Shown here: piece by piece, positions 17,965 through 26,058 of the stretch
Layout of the letters: each line of letters starts with the position of its first letter
Position numbering within the stretch: position 1 is the stretch's first letter
NCBI GenBank assembly: GCA_947463095.1
Contig: CANHRE010000015.1
Location: 1-40,680, forward strand
Direction: 5' to 3'
DNA: 40,680 nucleotides
Source: Flavobacteriales bacterium
Lineage (GTDB): Bacteria > Bacteroidota > Bacteroidia > NS11-12g > UBA955
Notes under the pieces: model-generated
The model's database searches: none
Told to the model about the DNA's origin: nothing
The model's input: only the letters and a program-made list of their open reading frames with translations
Position numbers and translations under genes: made by a program

Positions 17965-18194
17965 GGCCTTATGTTCATTAATCGCTCAACGCTGTCCCGC
18001 AGCAAGCGCAGTGTTGCCACACGTTCTGATTGCAATTTTTTCAAGACTTCGGTTTGCCTGTTCTTCCGCTCAGTTATTTCCAGCAATTCACGGTATTTCT
18101 TCGCACGGATGCAGGAGGCCTGAACTGCAGGAATCAGCAGCGTCAGGAAGCAGAATGCGGGTTCTCTGAAGAAAAAAAGCATGGGCTTCCCCAT
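17961..18194 (-). CDS. Small coiled-coil (lipo)protein
   Basis: A start at 18194 gives about 77 residues. ATGs at 18182, 18212 and 18272 are alternatives, and I prefer those that place a signal peptide at the N-terminus. A hydrophobic stretch ending in VQASC could be a weak lipobox (Gln at -3 is unusual). The rest is a charged heptad-like helix. It resembles the N-terminal coiled coil of the CAP lipoprotein immediately downstream (same Cys, then KxYR, then a helix), so the two may be related or interact. It shares a four-base overlap with that gene. Confidence 0.6.
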   Translation of the reverse strand: MGKPMLFFFREPAFCFLTLLIPAVQASCIRAKKYRELLEITERKNRQTEVLKKLQSERVATLRLLRDSVERLMNIRP

Positions 18195-18274
18195 CATGAT
18201 GCTGAACGACATTACCTGTGTTTTTAGTACATTAGAGGCAGTTCTAAAGGAACAAAAGGGTATTTCAGACATAT

Positions 18275-18568
18275 ATGAAAATCAATGGTTTAATGGTCTC
18301 TGCCGGCTTCAATTTCAGGATGTTATTTCTGGCGATGGTGTTGTTTTCCGTGTTTTTGTCTTCCTGCGGTACTCAGGAAAGCAATGACGAGGATGAGGAT
18401 AAGCCTGTGCGCAAAAGTACTTATGTGCGTCCTTCGGTTGACTCCAGGGGCAGGTTGCGCAAGGGTCATGTGCGTAAAGCATACAGCACGGATAAGAATG
18501 CTGTGCGCAACCAGATGCGTTCCCGATACTATTACCATACCCGAGGGAAATACAAAAGCAAGAAATAA
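18275..18568 (+). CDS. Small lipoprotein, 97 residues
   Basis: A hydrophobic signal sequence ends in the lipobox LSSC (Cys31), followed by an acidic linker (SNDEDED) and a strongly basic, Arg/Tyr/Lys-rich C-terminal half ending in RGKYKSKK. A membrane lipoprotein with a cationic tail suggests contact with an anionic envelope polymer, but no family is recognised. The ATG at 18275 is the first in frame; an internal Met16 would also give a signal peptide. It is divergent from the small coiled-coil gene. Confidence 0.7.
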   Translation: MKINGLMVSAGFNFRMLFLAMVLFSVFLSSCGTQESNDEDEDKPVRKSTYVRPSVDSRGRLRKGHVRKAYSTDKNAVRNQMRSRYYYHTRGKYKSKK

Positions 18569-18681
18569 ATCATGGCGGCTGCATATATTTGGTTTAATGA
18601 CAGCAGTTTGGCCCATCATTTGTTTCATTGGTAAAGAAGTGCTTTACCCTCAAAGACATTTTTTATCCGCGGGCCTTTATA

Positions 18682-18689
18682 CATATTTG
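18682..18689 (+). promoter_or_regulatory. Candidate -7 box CATATTTG
   Basis: It matches TAnnTTTG at seven of eight positions, 21 nt before the ATG at 18711. The upstream region is T-rich without a clear TTTG. Confidence 0.35.
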
Positions 18690-18710
18690 CAATAATACCC
18701 TTTAAGCGCA

Positions 18711-19313
18711 ATGAAGAGAGCGAACAGCAATGCACCACAGGAGCCCGGTATGAAAGTAAGGGGGCTTTTGGGCCGTTTATTGGTTTGTGCTGCTGTTTTA
18801 CTGTTTGGTCCGGGTATGAACCAGTTGAATGGACAGGCTATGGGCTTAGTTCGTATCAATGGTGATACTTCGTTTAAAATACCTGACACATTAACCTATG
18901 CCCGTGCCCAGGATATTATGTACTCCTTCAACTTTTACAACGGCGATACCATAAAGAATTACCTGACCAAGGGCGGCTATTTTTTAAGTAAGGGGACCGT
19001 GTTAACGATTGGTCGGCCATTTACAGGAATAACGCTTTACAATCCGAACACATACAGTTATGAGGTGAAATATCATGTGGTGCATGAAGGGAGGGCCAAT
19101 CTGGTGCGCACCAATCCGGAGGGCGTTTCTGAGCGACTGGAAGGGCAGGATTTCAGAATTCTGGACATGGTGGTTTTTCATACCCGTCCTGGGCGTAGAT
19201 CCTCTGTGAAGGTGGTGGTTTATGCCAAATCTGTGAATTCCAAGAGGATTATCACCATTTCAGACATTGAACGCGCGGTTTTTGTTGGCGAGGTGATGAA
19301 CAAATTCAGGTAA
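18711..19313 (+). CDS. Secreted hypothetical protein, 200 residues
   Basis: The 200-residue frame includes a signal peptide around residues 14-43 (MKVRGLLGRLL... ending LNGQA). An internal ATG at 18750 would place the signal peptide directly at the N-terminus and may be the true start. The mature part is beta-rich and soluble, with no recognised catalytic motif. The phrases GGYFLSKGTVLTIGRP and VKVVVYAKSV suggest a small beta-sandwich. It lies alone and converges on the beta-lactamase-like operon. Confidence 0.7.
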   Translation: MKRANSNAPQEPGMKVRGLLGRLLVCAAVLLFGPGMNQLNGQAMGLVRINGDTSFKIPDTLTYARAQDIMYSFNFYNGDTIKNYLTKGGYFLSKGTVLTIGRPFTGITLYNPNTYSYEVKYHVVHEGRANLVRTNPEGVSERLEGQDFRILDMVVFHTRPGRRSSVKVVVYAKSVNSKRIITISDIERAVFVGEVMNKFR

Positions 19314-19367
19314 AGGTTTTTTCAAATACGAACTTCCGACCAACGGCAAAGACTGAAAGTTGGAAAC

Positions 19368-20540
19368 TCAGCGCAGCATTTCTTCGGCAAGTTCATTGCG
19401 GAAGGCCTCGTACACCTTGCGCAACCTGCTGTCGCCATTGGTGCCGTAGTTCACACAATAAATCAGGATGCGGTTGTTTCTTCCGGGGAAGATATGCGCA
19501 ACGGCCGCATAGCCTAAGTCGCCACCGGTATGCCCAATACCTTCATATCCTGTATTCTTGTATTCACGCAATAAGCCTACCCCGATGTCATAGGTCGAAT
19601 CAGGCGACTGCCATTGCTGCATGGCCTGGAGCGAGCTTGGTTTAACAAGAGTTTGTTCCACAAACAGCGCGCGCATGAAGTGGTGAATATCAAACACATT
19701 GGAATAGACGCCAGTGAAGCCATGACCGCTGCCGGTAATCATGTTGCTTACATCGGTTAGGGTGCCGTTCTGATATAAGTCGAAATAACCTCTGGCTGTT
19801 TCAGGGGGCAGGGCCTCGTGGGCATGGTAGAAAGTGTGATTCATCCCCAGTTTTTGAAACACCAGTTCCCGCATCCATTGCGCATGGTCTTTGCCGCCCG
19901 GCCGGATGGCATCAATAACCATACTGGCCAGAAGGGTGTTGGTATTGGAGTATTTCACGGCGCTGTGCGCAGGAAAATCGGAAGGCTGATCATAGGTAAA
20001 GCGGATCAGTTCTTCACCAGTCCATACTTTGTTGGGCTGGTTCACTACCGCGAGGTAAAAACCAGCGTCGCTGATTAGATCATATATCCCTGTATTGTGA
20101 GATAGCAGGTCGTGAAGGGTTACATCTGCCGCGTTTTTCACCCTTTGGATGACCTCTTTATTCAGATGCATGCTGATGGGCTCATCCAATTTCACCAGGC
20201 CTTGCTCGACCAGCTGGAAAAGCATGGCGGCAAACATCATTTTAGTGATGCTGCCCAGTTTATTCACGGTGCAGGGCGCATAGGCAACCTGGCCTGCAAT
20301 ATCTGCTTTGCCTGCCGCGCCTGTCCAAACACCATGTTCATCTTCTATTAAAACTGAAATGCCGGGCAGTCCCTGCAGCGCATAACGATTCAGGATGGTG
20401 TTAAATAGTGCGGCTTTTGGATGCTTTGCGCTGCTGTCGTTTGCCGGTCCGGTGCAGGATACCGTATCGCCTGCCATAGGTTTGCGGCATGATGCTAAAG
20501 CGCAGATGATGCCGAGGCAAAAAAGGGTAAGGCGCTTCAT
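19368..20540 (-). CDS. Beta-lactamase-fold serine hydrolase, lipoprotein
   Basis: This 390-residue protein has a lipoprotein signal (LASC, Cys18) and a class C beta-lactamase/PBP4-like domain. The nucleophile motif SxxK is SITK at about 97-100, the Tyr motif YSN is at about 197-199, and HTG appears in GIGHTGGDLGYAA near the C-terminus. Such proteins are D-aminopeptidases, esterases or peptidoglycan hydrolases as often as beta-lactamases, so the substrate is open. It is the last of three genes joined by four-base overlaps. Confidence 0.88.
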   Translation of the reverse strand: MKRLTLFCLGIICALASCRKPMAGDTVSCTGPANDSSAKHPKAALFNTILNRYALQGLPGISVLIEDEHGVWTGAAGKADIAGQVAYAPCTVNKLGSITKMMFAAMLFQLVEQGLVKLDEPISMHLNKEVIQRVKNAADVTLHDLLSHNTGIYDLISDAGFYLAVVNQPNKVWTGEELIRFTYDQPSDFPAHSAVKYSNTNTLLASMVIDAIRPGGKDHAQWMRELVFQKLGMNHTFYHAHEALPPETARGYFDLYQNGTLTDVSNMITGSGHGFTGVYSNVFDIHHFMRALFVEQTLVKPSSLQAMQQWQSPDSTYDIGVGLLREYKNTGYEGIGHTGGDLGYAAVAHIFPGRNNRILIYCVNYGTNGDSRLRKVYEAFRNELAEEMLR

Positions 20541-21148
20541 GATTTTTTAACACAATGGATGGGAATGCTGAAACCCAGGTGTACCTGATTAATAGGCAGC
20601 AGCGGCACATATCCGGGAATGAAAGGTGTTTGCAGCAGCGTTTGCCCCCGGGAGAAAATTCTGTAGCCTTTTCCAACGGCATAGTCGATGCCAAGGGTGA
20701 ATCCCAACATGGCCTGAGGCCGGCCGGCCTTCCCAAAGGAAGAATAGGAACCATCTGCCTGTTGTTTGAAGCGTCCGGTGGCCGGAATGCTGTGCAGGTA
20801 TCCGGCGCCAAGCATGGCGGAGAAGCCCCATTTTCCCGGCGTATAGCGAAGGCCGCTTTCGGTGTACAGCATCACTGCATGTTGGATGTAGCGATGAAAA
20901 AAGTAACCCAGCTTGAACGTCTGAGCCCATTTCATGCTGCCGCTTTGTTTCCAGTTAAAGCCGCTTCCCACGGTGAACCCGGGATGCATCCGGGCTTTCC
21001 AGAGCTGCGCAACACCACTCACAGGGAAACTGCTGGCGCTGTTGGTGATGGCTACGCTGAGGTATTGAAGATTTCGTTGCTGGGCCAGTACTTGCCCCTG
21101 AAAACCGAAGAACAGCAGGGCAGTAGGAAACAGGCTGAGGCGCATCAT
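20537..21148 (-). CDS. Secreted outer-membrane beta-barrel-like protein
   Basis: The 203-residue protein starts with a signal peptide (MMRLSLFPTALLFF... ending VLAQ) and continues as alternating amphipathic beta strands rich in Gly, Tyr and Phe (for example GLRYTPGKWGFSAMLGAGYL). This is typical of small eight-stranded outer-membrane barrels. No family is named from the sequence. It overlaps both neighbours by four bases, so it is made together with the serine hydrolase and the upstream secreted protein. Confidence 0.7.
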   Translation of the reverse strand: MMRLSLFPTALLFFGFQGQVLAQQRNLQYLSVAITNSASSFPVSGVAQLWKARMHPGFTVGSGFNWKQSGSMKWAQTFKLGYFFHRYIQHAVMLYTESGLRYTPGKWGFSAMLGAGYLHSIPATGRFKQQADGSYSSFGKAGRPQAMLGFTLGIDYAVGKGYRIFSRGQTLLQTPFIPGYVPLLPINQVHLGFSIPIHCVKKS

Positions 21149-21516
21149 CTTTTACGCACTGCCATCCATTTCCATGAAACGCTCTTGCGGTTTACGGCAG
21201 TACCTGTAATCTTGCCGCCATTAATGGTGCCGGCAAAGGTTGCGCTGCTGTCGTTGATGTACATGGTAATGGTTTTCTCCAAAATTACCCAGTGATCGTT
21301 GGTGGGTGTGAAATCATCTGGATGCTTGTGCTTCATGTTGCCGCTATCCAGAAATGTAATTTCATAACTGATTTTTTTAGCACCCGGTATTTTATAAGAA
21401 ATAACCCAGGTGGTTCCTTCCAATTCAACCAGGTTTTGAGCTTTCAATTCACTTGATTTTGAAGTCATCAAGAACAGAAGGCAAAAGAAGGAAGCGCTGA
21501 GGAGGCGTTTGAACAT
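21145..21516 (-). CDS. Small secreted protein, lipocalin-like
   Basis: The 123-residue protein has a signal peptide (MFKRLLSASFFCLLFLM... ending LKAQ) and a mature beta-rich domain with the pattern LEGTTWVISY...ITFLDSGN, later TITMYINDSSATFAGTINGGKITGTA. This is the pattern of small lipocalin-like stress or envelope proteins of Bacteroidota. The ligand is unknown. It is the first gene of the three-gene operon and is divergent from the T9SS hydrolase. Confidence 0.7.
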   Translation of the reverse strand: MFKRLLSASFFCLLFLMTSKSSELKAQNLVELEGTTWVISYKIPGAKKISYEITFLDSGNMKHKHPDDFTPTNDHWVILEKTITMYINDSSATFAGTINGGKITGTAVNRKSVSWKWMAVRKR

Positions 21517-21652
21517 GCCCGCAATTTACAAAAGGTCAATGGATTAGCCTGCCTTTATGAATAAAACTGATGATTTTTCGCACTTGCTTCGGTTGCTATT
21601 CAATTTATTATCTTGCACTTTAACAAATTCGAGTTTAAAATACCTAAAAATT

Positions 21653-22969
21653 ATGGAAAAATTAAGGAAAATATCAGTTTTACTGCTCTTCTTCTCCCTG
21701 AAATCATTGGCATCGCAAACATTATACTTTCCACCGGTCAGTGGCACTTCATGGGATACCCTTGCCCCGAATCGCCTGGGCTGGTGTTCTGATAAAATAG
21801 ATTCGCTGGATGCCTATCTGGCACAAAATGGCACAAAGGCGTTCATATACCTGAAAGACGGGAAGATTGTGCTGGAGCGTTACTTCGGCGGGCATTCGGC
21901 CAGCAGCAACTGGTATTGGGCATCGGCCGGGAAAACGCTCACTGCGTTCCTTACCGGAATCGCGGTGCAGGAGGGTAAAATCAGGTTGAACGACACAACG
22001 TCGAAATACCTGGGGGCAGGCTGGACCAACTGTTCTGTTGCTGAAGAAGCGCGGATCAATATTCGCCATCAACTGACTATGACTTCCGGGCTGGATGATC
22101 AGATTGCCGATCCCTATTGCACGCTGGATACCTGTCTGAACTGCCTTGCAGCGCCGGGATCCCGCTGGGCATACCACAACGGGCCTTATACCTTACTTGA
22201 CCCGGTATTGGAAAAAGCAACAGGGGTAACACTGAACCAATGGTGCAACACCAAGTTGAAAGTTCTTACAGGCATGAACGGCAGTTTTCTGCCTTCCGGC
22301 TATGACAATGTCTTTTTCAGCACTGCACGCAGCATGGCGCGTTTTGGGTTGTTGCTGTTGAGTCGCGGAAACTGGGATATCATCCGGGTACTCAGTGATA
22401 CGGCCTATTTCCGGCAAATGACCAATAGCTCCCAGAGCCTGAATCCGGCCTATGGATATCTTACCTGGCTGAACGGCAAAAAGAGTTACCGCCTGCCCGA
22501 ATCTCAAGTATTATTCCCCGGACCACTGTTCCCAGACGCCCCTTCAGACGTTTATGCAGCCTTGGGGAAAGACGGTCAGTTTATCAATGTTATCCCTTCA
22601 CAAAATGCGGTTTGGATTCGCATGGGTAACGCCTCGCAAAGTGTTCCGGTACCATTTCTGCTCAATAACGAGATTTGGAAGCGCATCAATGCGCTCAAAT
22701 GCTTTGGACAGCAAGCAACCCAACAGGCCCCGTCGCTGTTACGCATTTATCCTAATCCTGCATTCAGCCAAGTGCGCATAGAAAGTCCGGAAGCGGAAAC
22801 AGAAGTGAGTATTTATGATGTTAGCGGCAAGCGTGTGTACGGGCCAAAGCAATTCAGGCAGACACTGATTACCCTTGACATTTCAGGAATCCCCGCAGGA
22901 TGCTATTATGCAGAACTTAAAGGTAAACAGGGAGGTTACAGAGGTATGCTATACAAAGTGACCTATTAA
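21653..22969 (+). CDS. Beta-lactamase-like serine hydrolase with T9SS sorting domain
   Basis: The start at 21653 gives 438 residues with a proper signal peptide (MEKLRKISVLLLFF... ending SLAS); the longer frame from 21557 has none. The catalytic domain shows SxxK as SAGK at about 91-94 and the Tyr motif YHN at about 174-176. Near the end of the domain is GKDGQFINVIP in place of the KTG box. The C-terminal about 75 residues form a type IX secretion sorting domain (IYPNP start, VSIYDVSGKRV, LDISGIPAGCYYAEL). It is therefore expected to be exported across the outer membrane and released or attached to the surface. The substrate is unknown. Confidence 0.88.
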   Translation: MEKLRKISVLLLFFSLKSLASQTLYFPPVSGTSWDTLAPNRLGWCSDKIDSLDAYLAQNGTKAFIYLKDGKIVLERYFGGHSASSNWYWASAGKTLTAFLTGIAVQEGKIRLNDTTSKYLGAGWTNCSVAEEARINIRHQLTMTSGLDDQIADPYCTLDTCLNCLAAPGSRWAYHNGPYTLLDPVLEKATGVTLNQWCNTKLKVLTGMNGSFLPSGYDNVFFSTARSMARFGLLLLSRGNWDIIRVLSDTAYFRQMTNSSQSLNPAYGYLTWLNGKKSYRLPESQVLFPGPLFPDAPSDVYAALGKDGQFINVIPSQNAVWIRMGNASQSVPVPFLLNNEIWKRINALKCFGQQATQQAPSLLRIYPNPAFSQVRIESPEAETEVSIYDVSGKRVYGPKQFRQTLITLDISGIPAGCYYAELKGKQGGYRGMLYKVTY

Positions 22970-23018
22970 AATTAAAAGACGGCATGTCACAAAATCAAAA
23001 CAGGGTCTAATTCATTGG

Positions 23019-23252
23019 ATGAAATTTGGTTTTCGCATTCCCAACCTCAACAAGCGCATTGCTGCTCGTACTTCATGGAAGCGCTATATACGCCACAATC
23101 TGGGTATAAAGGCGCCGCGCGGCATGGGTTGGTTAACCAATCCACGCAGGGCGGCATACAACCGCATATGCAACCGCACCACAAGGGGTTGTTCGCTTGT
23201 ATTATCTGCCTTGTTATTCCCCCTTTTCTTGCTGCTGCTTTGTCTGATTTAG
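23019..23252 (+). CDS. Small basic protein with hydrophobic C-terminus, 77 residues
   Basis: The first about 55 residues are strongly basic (KRIAARTSWKRYIRHN, then APRGMGWLTNPRRAAYNRI). They resemble a short uncharacterised protein that I remember from Bacteroidota genomes, often labelled hypothetical or phage-like; this is from memory only. A hydrophobic tail (LVLSALLFPLFLLLLCLI) follows and could insert in a membrane. A frame at 23015 on the same strand is a shadow. Confidence 0.6.
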   Translation: MKFGFRIPNLNKRIAARTSWKRYIRHNLGIKAPRGMGWLTNPRRAAYNRICNRTTRGCSLVLSALLFPLFLLLLCLI

Positions 23253-23295
23253 CCCGAGGTTGCTAATCCGCATTCTTTTTTTCACAAGAATTGTT

Positions 23296-23303
23296 CATCT
23301 TTG
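23296..23303 (+). promoter_or_regulatory. -7 box CATCTTTG of the HD-domain gene
   Basis: It matches TAnnTTTG at seven of eight positions and ends exactly 4 nt before the ATG at 23308, supporting that start over the one at 23260 and suggesting a leaderless mRNA. Confidence 0.5.
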
Positions 23304-23307
23304 GAAC

Positions 23308-23892
23308 ATGCTCGAGCGGGGTTATGAAGTGGCAAAAGAGTACGTTTCAGCGCGCCTGAAATCGGAATTGTCCCCTTTGTACCACTATCATGAACTCAAT
23401 CATACCCTCTATGTGCTTGAGTCTGCGCAGGTTCTGGCCGTTCCCGAAGGGGTCAGCGGCGAAGAACTCACCCTGCTGAAAACAGCTGCATTGTATCACG
23501 ATACCGGGTTCCTCATCAGCCACATAGAACATGAATCACTTTCTGTGCAGATTGCCCGGAAAGAACTGCCCGGTTTCGGTTTCAACGATGCACAAATCCA
23601 TCAAATCTGCAGGATGATTATGGCTACACGCATCCCCCAGTCGCCGGAAGACAAACTCAGCCGTATTCTTTGTGATGCCGATTTGTTTTACCTGGGTACA
23701 GACCTGTTTGAGCACTTCGCGGAATTGCTATACCTCGAACTTTGCGCCACAGGCGCTATAAACAGCAAGGAAGAATGGATGAAAATTCAGATACGCTTCC
23801 TCGGCGCACACCACTATCAAACAGAAACTGCCGCTGCAATGCTTGATGCTGTAAAGAATCAGCACCTGCAGCAACTGGTGAATAACCACTAA
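23308..23892 (+). CDS. HD-domain phosphohydrolase-like protein
   Basis: Starting at 23308 (MLERGYEVAKEYV) the protein has 194 residues. It shows the HD metal-binding pattern: His32 in LNHTLYV, the His64-Asp65 pair in ALYHDTGF, further His residues around 72-75 (SHIEHE), and Asp123/125 in CDADLF. HD enzymes hydrolyse phosphoester bonds in nucleotides or signalling nucleotides; the substrate is not readable here. The longer frame from 23260 adds 16 residues that overlap the promoter box and is unlikely. Confidence 0.82.
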   Translation: MLERGYEVAKEYVSARLKSELSPLYHYHELNHTLYVLESAQVLAVPEGVSGEELTLLKTAALYHDTGFLISHIEHESLSVQIARKELPGFGFNDAQIHQICRMIMATRIPQSPEDKLSRILCDADLFYLGTDLFEHFAELLYLELCATGAINSKEEWMKIQIRFLGAHHYQTETAAAMLDAVKNQHLQQLVNNH

Positions 23893-23902
23893 AACGGAAT
23901 CC

Positions 23903-24775
23903 ATGGACCACACGAATAAATTCAATTTCTTATTGAGCGATACCTTATTGTTGCTTACAGGCGTGATGATGGCCTCCGTCGGGTTGAAGGGCTTTCTCGT
24001 TCCGAACCACTTCTTCGATGGCGGCGTGACCGGTATCTCTCTGCTGATGCATGAACTGTATCACTGGAACCTGGGTATGACCATCATTCTGTTTAATATT
24101 CCGCTCATCCTGATTTCTTATTATACCGTGGGGAAGCGCTTTGCCTTGATGATGCTTCTGAGCGTATTTATTTTCAGCCTTTGCCTTCAGTTCATCCCCA
24201 ATTTTAGCGTAACCTCTGACAAATTGCTGATTTCAGTATTCGGCGGCGCATTTCTGGGCATTGGTGTGGGCCTTGTTATGCGCGTTGGTGGCGCTCTGGA
24301 CGGTATTGAAGTACTGGCGCTGGGAACCCTGAAAAGAACCTCTTTTTCTATTGCTGAAATCATCCTGGCCATCAACATCCTCATTTTTACTGTGGCAGCT
24401 TTAGTGTTTGGACCGGAAACGGCCATGTATTCCATCCTTACGTATTTCACCGCTACCCGATGCATTGACTATGTGGTAGAAGGTTTGCAGGCTTATACCG
24501 GCGTAACCATCATCTCTTCCAAGAGCGAAGAGCTGAAGCATCATCTGGTAAACGGAATGGGCCGCGCCATCACCGTGTACAAAGGAGAGCGAGGTTATCT
24601 TCCGGGGAATTTCGAAACCAAACACGAATGCGATATCGTGTTTACCATCATAACGCGTCTGGAGCTTAGAAAACTCAAGAATCTTATCTGGGAAATAGAT
24701 GCGAATGCCTTTGTTTATGCCAGTTCCATAAGGGAGGCTTCCGGAGGCATCCTCACCAGGAAGTCGGCGCATTAA
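23903..24775 (+). CDS. YitT family membrane protein (DUF161 + DUF2179)
   Basis: This 290-residue protein has about five to six membrane helices in the first 200 residues, with the glycine-rich family segment NHFFDGGVTGISLLMHEL and the repeat-like GGALDGIEVLALG. A cytoplasmic C-terminal DUF2179 domain (about 205-290) contains the GRAITVYKGERGYLPG region. Members are widespread and their transport role is not established. It starts 11 nt after the HD gene ends, so the two probably form an operon. Confidence 0.88.
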   Translation: MDHTNKFNFLLSDTLLLLTGVMMASVGLKGFLVPNHFFDGGVTGISLLMHELYHWNLGMTIILFNIPLILISYYTVGKRFALMMLLSVFIFSLCLQFIPNFSVTSDKLLISVFGGAFLGIGVGLVMRVGGALDGIEVLALGTLKRTSFSIAEIILAINILIFTVAALVFGPETAMYSILTYFTATRCIDYVVEGLQAYTGVTIISSKSEELKHHLVNGMGRAITVYKGERGYLPGNFETKHECDIVFTIITRLELRKLKNLIWEIDANAFVYASSIREASGGILTRKSAH

Positions 24776-24777
24776 AC

Positions 24778-24785
24778 TACATTTT
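24778..24785 (+). promoter_or_regulatory. Candidate -7 box TACATTTT before the DUF2652 gene
   Basis: It matches TAnnTTTG at seven of eight positions, 14 nt before the ATG at 24800. If functional, the interrupted gene is still transcribed. Confidence 0.35.
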
Positions 24786-24799
24786 TCCATCCCCCTCCC

Positions 24800-25936
24800 A
24801 TGGAATCACAGGTACGGCAAGGATATTTTGTCATAGCTGATATATCAGGCTATACCCGATTTGTGGCGTAACACGACCTGGAACATGCCCAGGGTGTGCT
24901 GCATGATTTGCTTACGCTCATTATGGAAAAGCTAACCGCACCGTTTCATTTTGTAGAGCTGGAAGGCGATGCGGTTTTTGTATATGCCGGCGAACAGGGT
25001 GTGACTGATTCTGAGCATCTGCTGGATATTGTAGAAGCCTGCTACGCCGCCTTCCGTATGCGCGTGGAACAAATGACCCCAAACACTACCTGTACCTGTT
25101 CCGCTTGCAAGGCCATGCCCTCGCTTGACCTGAAATGTGTGGCCCACTTCGGGCGATTTGCCTTACAAAAAACACCCACAGGGCAACAACTGGTCGGACC
25201 AGATGTAACCCTCACCCATATCCTCCTGAAAAATCATGTCATCGAAAAAACAGGCATTAAATCTTATGCCCTGCTTACTGATGCCTTCCTGCGGAAATCG
25301 CCGGCCATGCTGGGAGCCAACATGAGCAGCGAGCCTAAACTGATTCCCTACAACAGTGTGATTGAGCCATTTGGCCCGGTAAAAGCCTGGGTTACGGATA
25401 TCTCGGTAGCCGTTGAAAGGTACAAGCAGCGTTTCAGGGATAACCTGGATGCAGCTCCGGTGGATATGGAAATTGTAACGCCCATGGACGCGCCGGCAGC
25501 CATCGTGTGGAACTATATCTTCGATCCGGTAAAACGTCCTCAGTGGCAGGCAGATGTGCGCTCCGTGCATAACGTAGCCTCCGAAAACGGCCGCACCGAT
25601 ATCGGCTGGGAAGGACATTGCGATCATGGCGCCTATTTCATGAAACATCGTATGGTAGACTGGCGGCCTGTGGAACGCATCACCATGCACAGCAGTGCTA
25701 CCGGCTGGACTCCGTTGAAACCACCGCCTTGTCAGGTGGATTTTATCTTTGAACAGCAAATGGCAAATACCTGTACCCTCCGGTTTCAGGTGCGAATGCG
25801 CCATGCCGGACTCTGGGACCGAATGATCTTCAAACTCTTTCTCCCCTTAATTCGCAAAGAGTGGTCCGCACATTTTAAGAGGCTGAAGATGTTCTCAGCG
25901 CAGGAGTTGTTGGATTGCAATTTTTTTCCCTCTTAA
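24800..25936 (+). pseudogene. DUF2652/SRPBCC two-domain protein interrupted by an in-frame TAA
   Basis: From the ATG at 24800 the frame reads MESQVRQGYFVIADISGYTRFVA, then TAA (24869-24871), then HDLEHAQGVLHDLL and on without further stops to 25936. The start YFVIADISGYT is the classic first strand of the cyclase-like DUF2652 fold, so the reading frame once ran through. One G-to-T change (GAA to TAA) explains it. The downstream part has the cyclase-like fold (ELEGDAVFVYAG), a Cys-x-Cys-x2-Cys segment (TCTCSAC), and an SRPBCC/polyketide-cyclase domain (about residues 195-375, WQADVRSVHNV...). Restart at GTG 24896 or ATG 24923 could give a truncated protein lacking the first strand. A sequencing error is possible. 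Confidence 0.8.
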
Positions 25937-26027
25937 GGAATGTCTGCCGGCCTTCAACCCCGCAAACATAAAACGAATTAATGTAAATCATTTATTGTAT
26001 AAATTAAAGATTATAAAAGAACTACTG

Positions 26028-26035
26028 CAATTTTG
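26028..26035 (+). promoter_or_regulatory. Candidate -7 box CAATTTTG of isocitrate dehydrogenase
   Basis: It matches TAnnTTTG at seven of eight positions, 23 nt before the ATG at 26059, and lies in an AT-rich stretch (25976-26035) that stands out from its surroundings. Confidence 0.45.
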
Positions 26036-26058
26036 CACCGCAAAAAAAGCCAATCAAC

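Noticed and set aside
24869-24871. Stop-codon recoding or selenocysteine-type readthrough in the DUF2652 gene
   Set aside because: The codon is TAA, which ends many other genes here, and no recoding structure is seen. A recent nonsense change or sequencing error is simpler.
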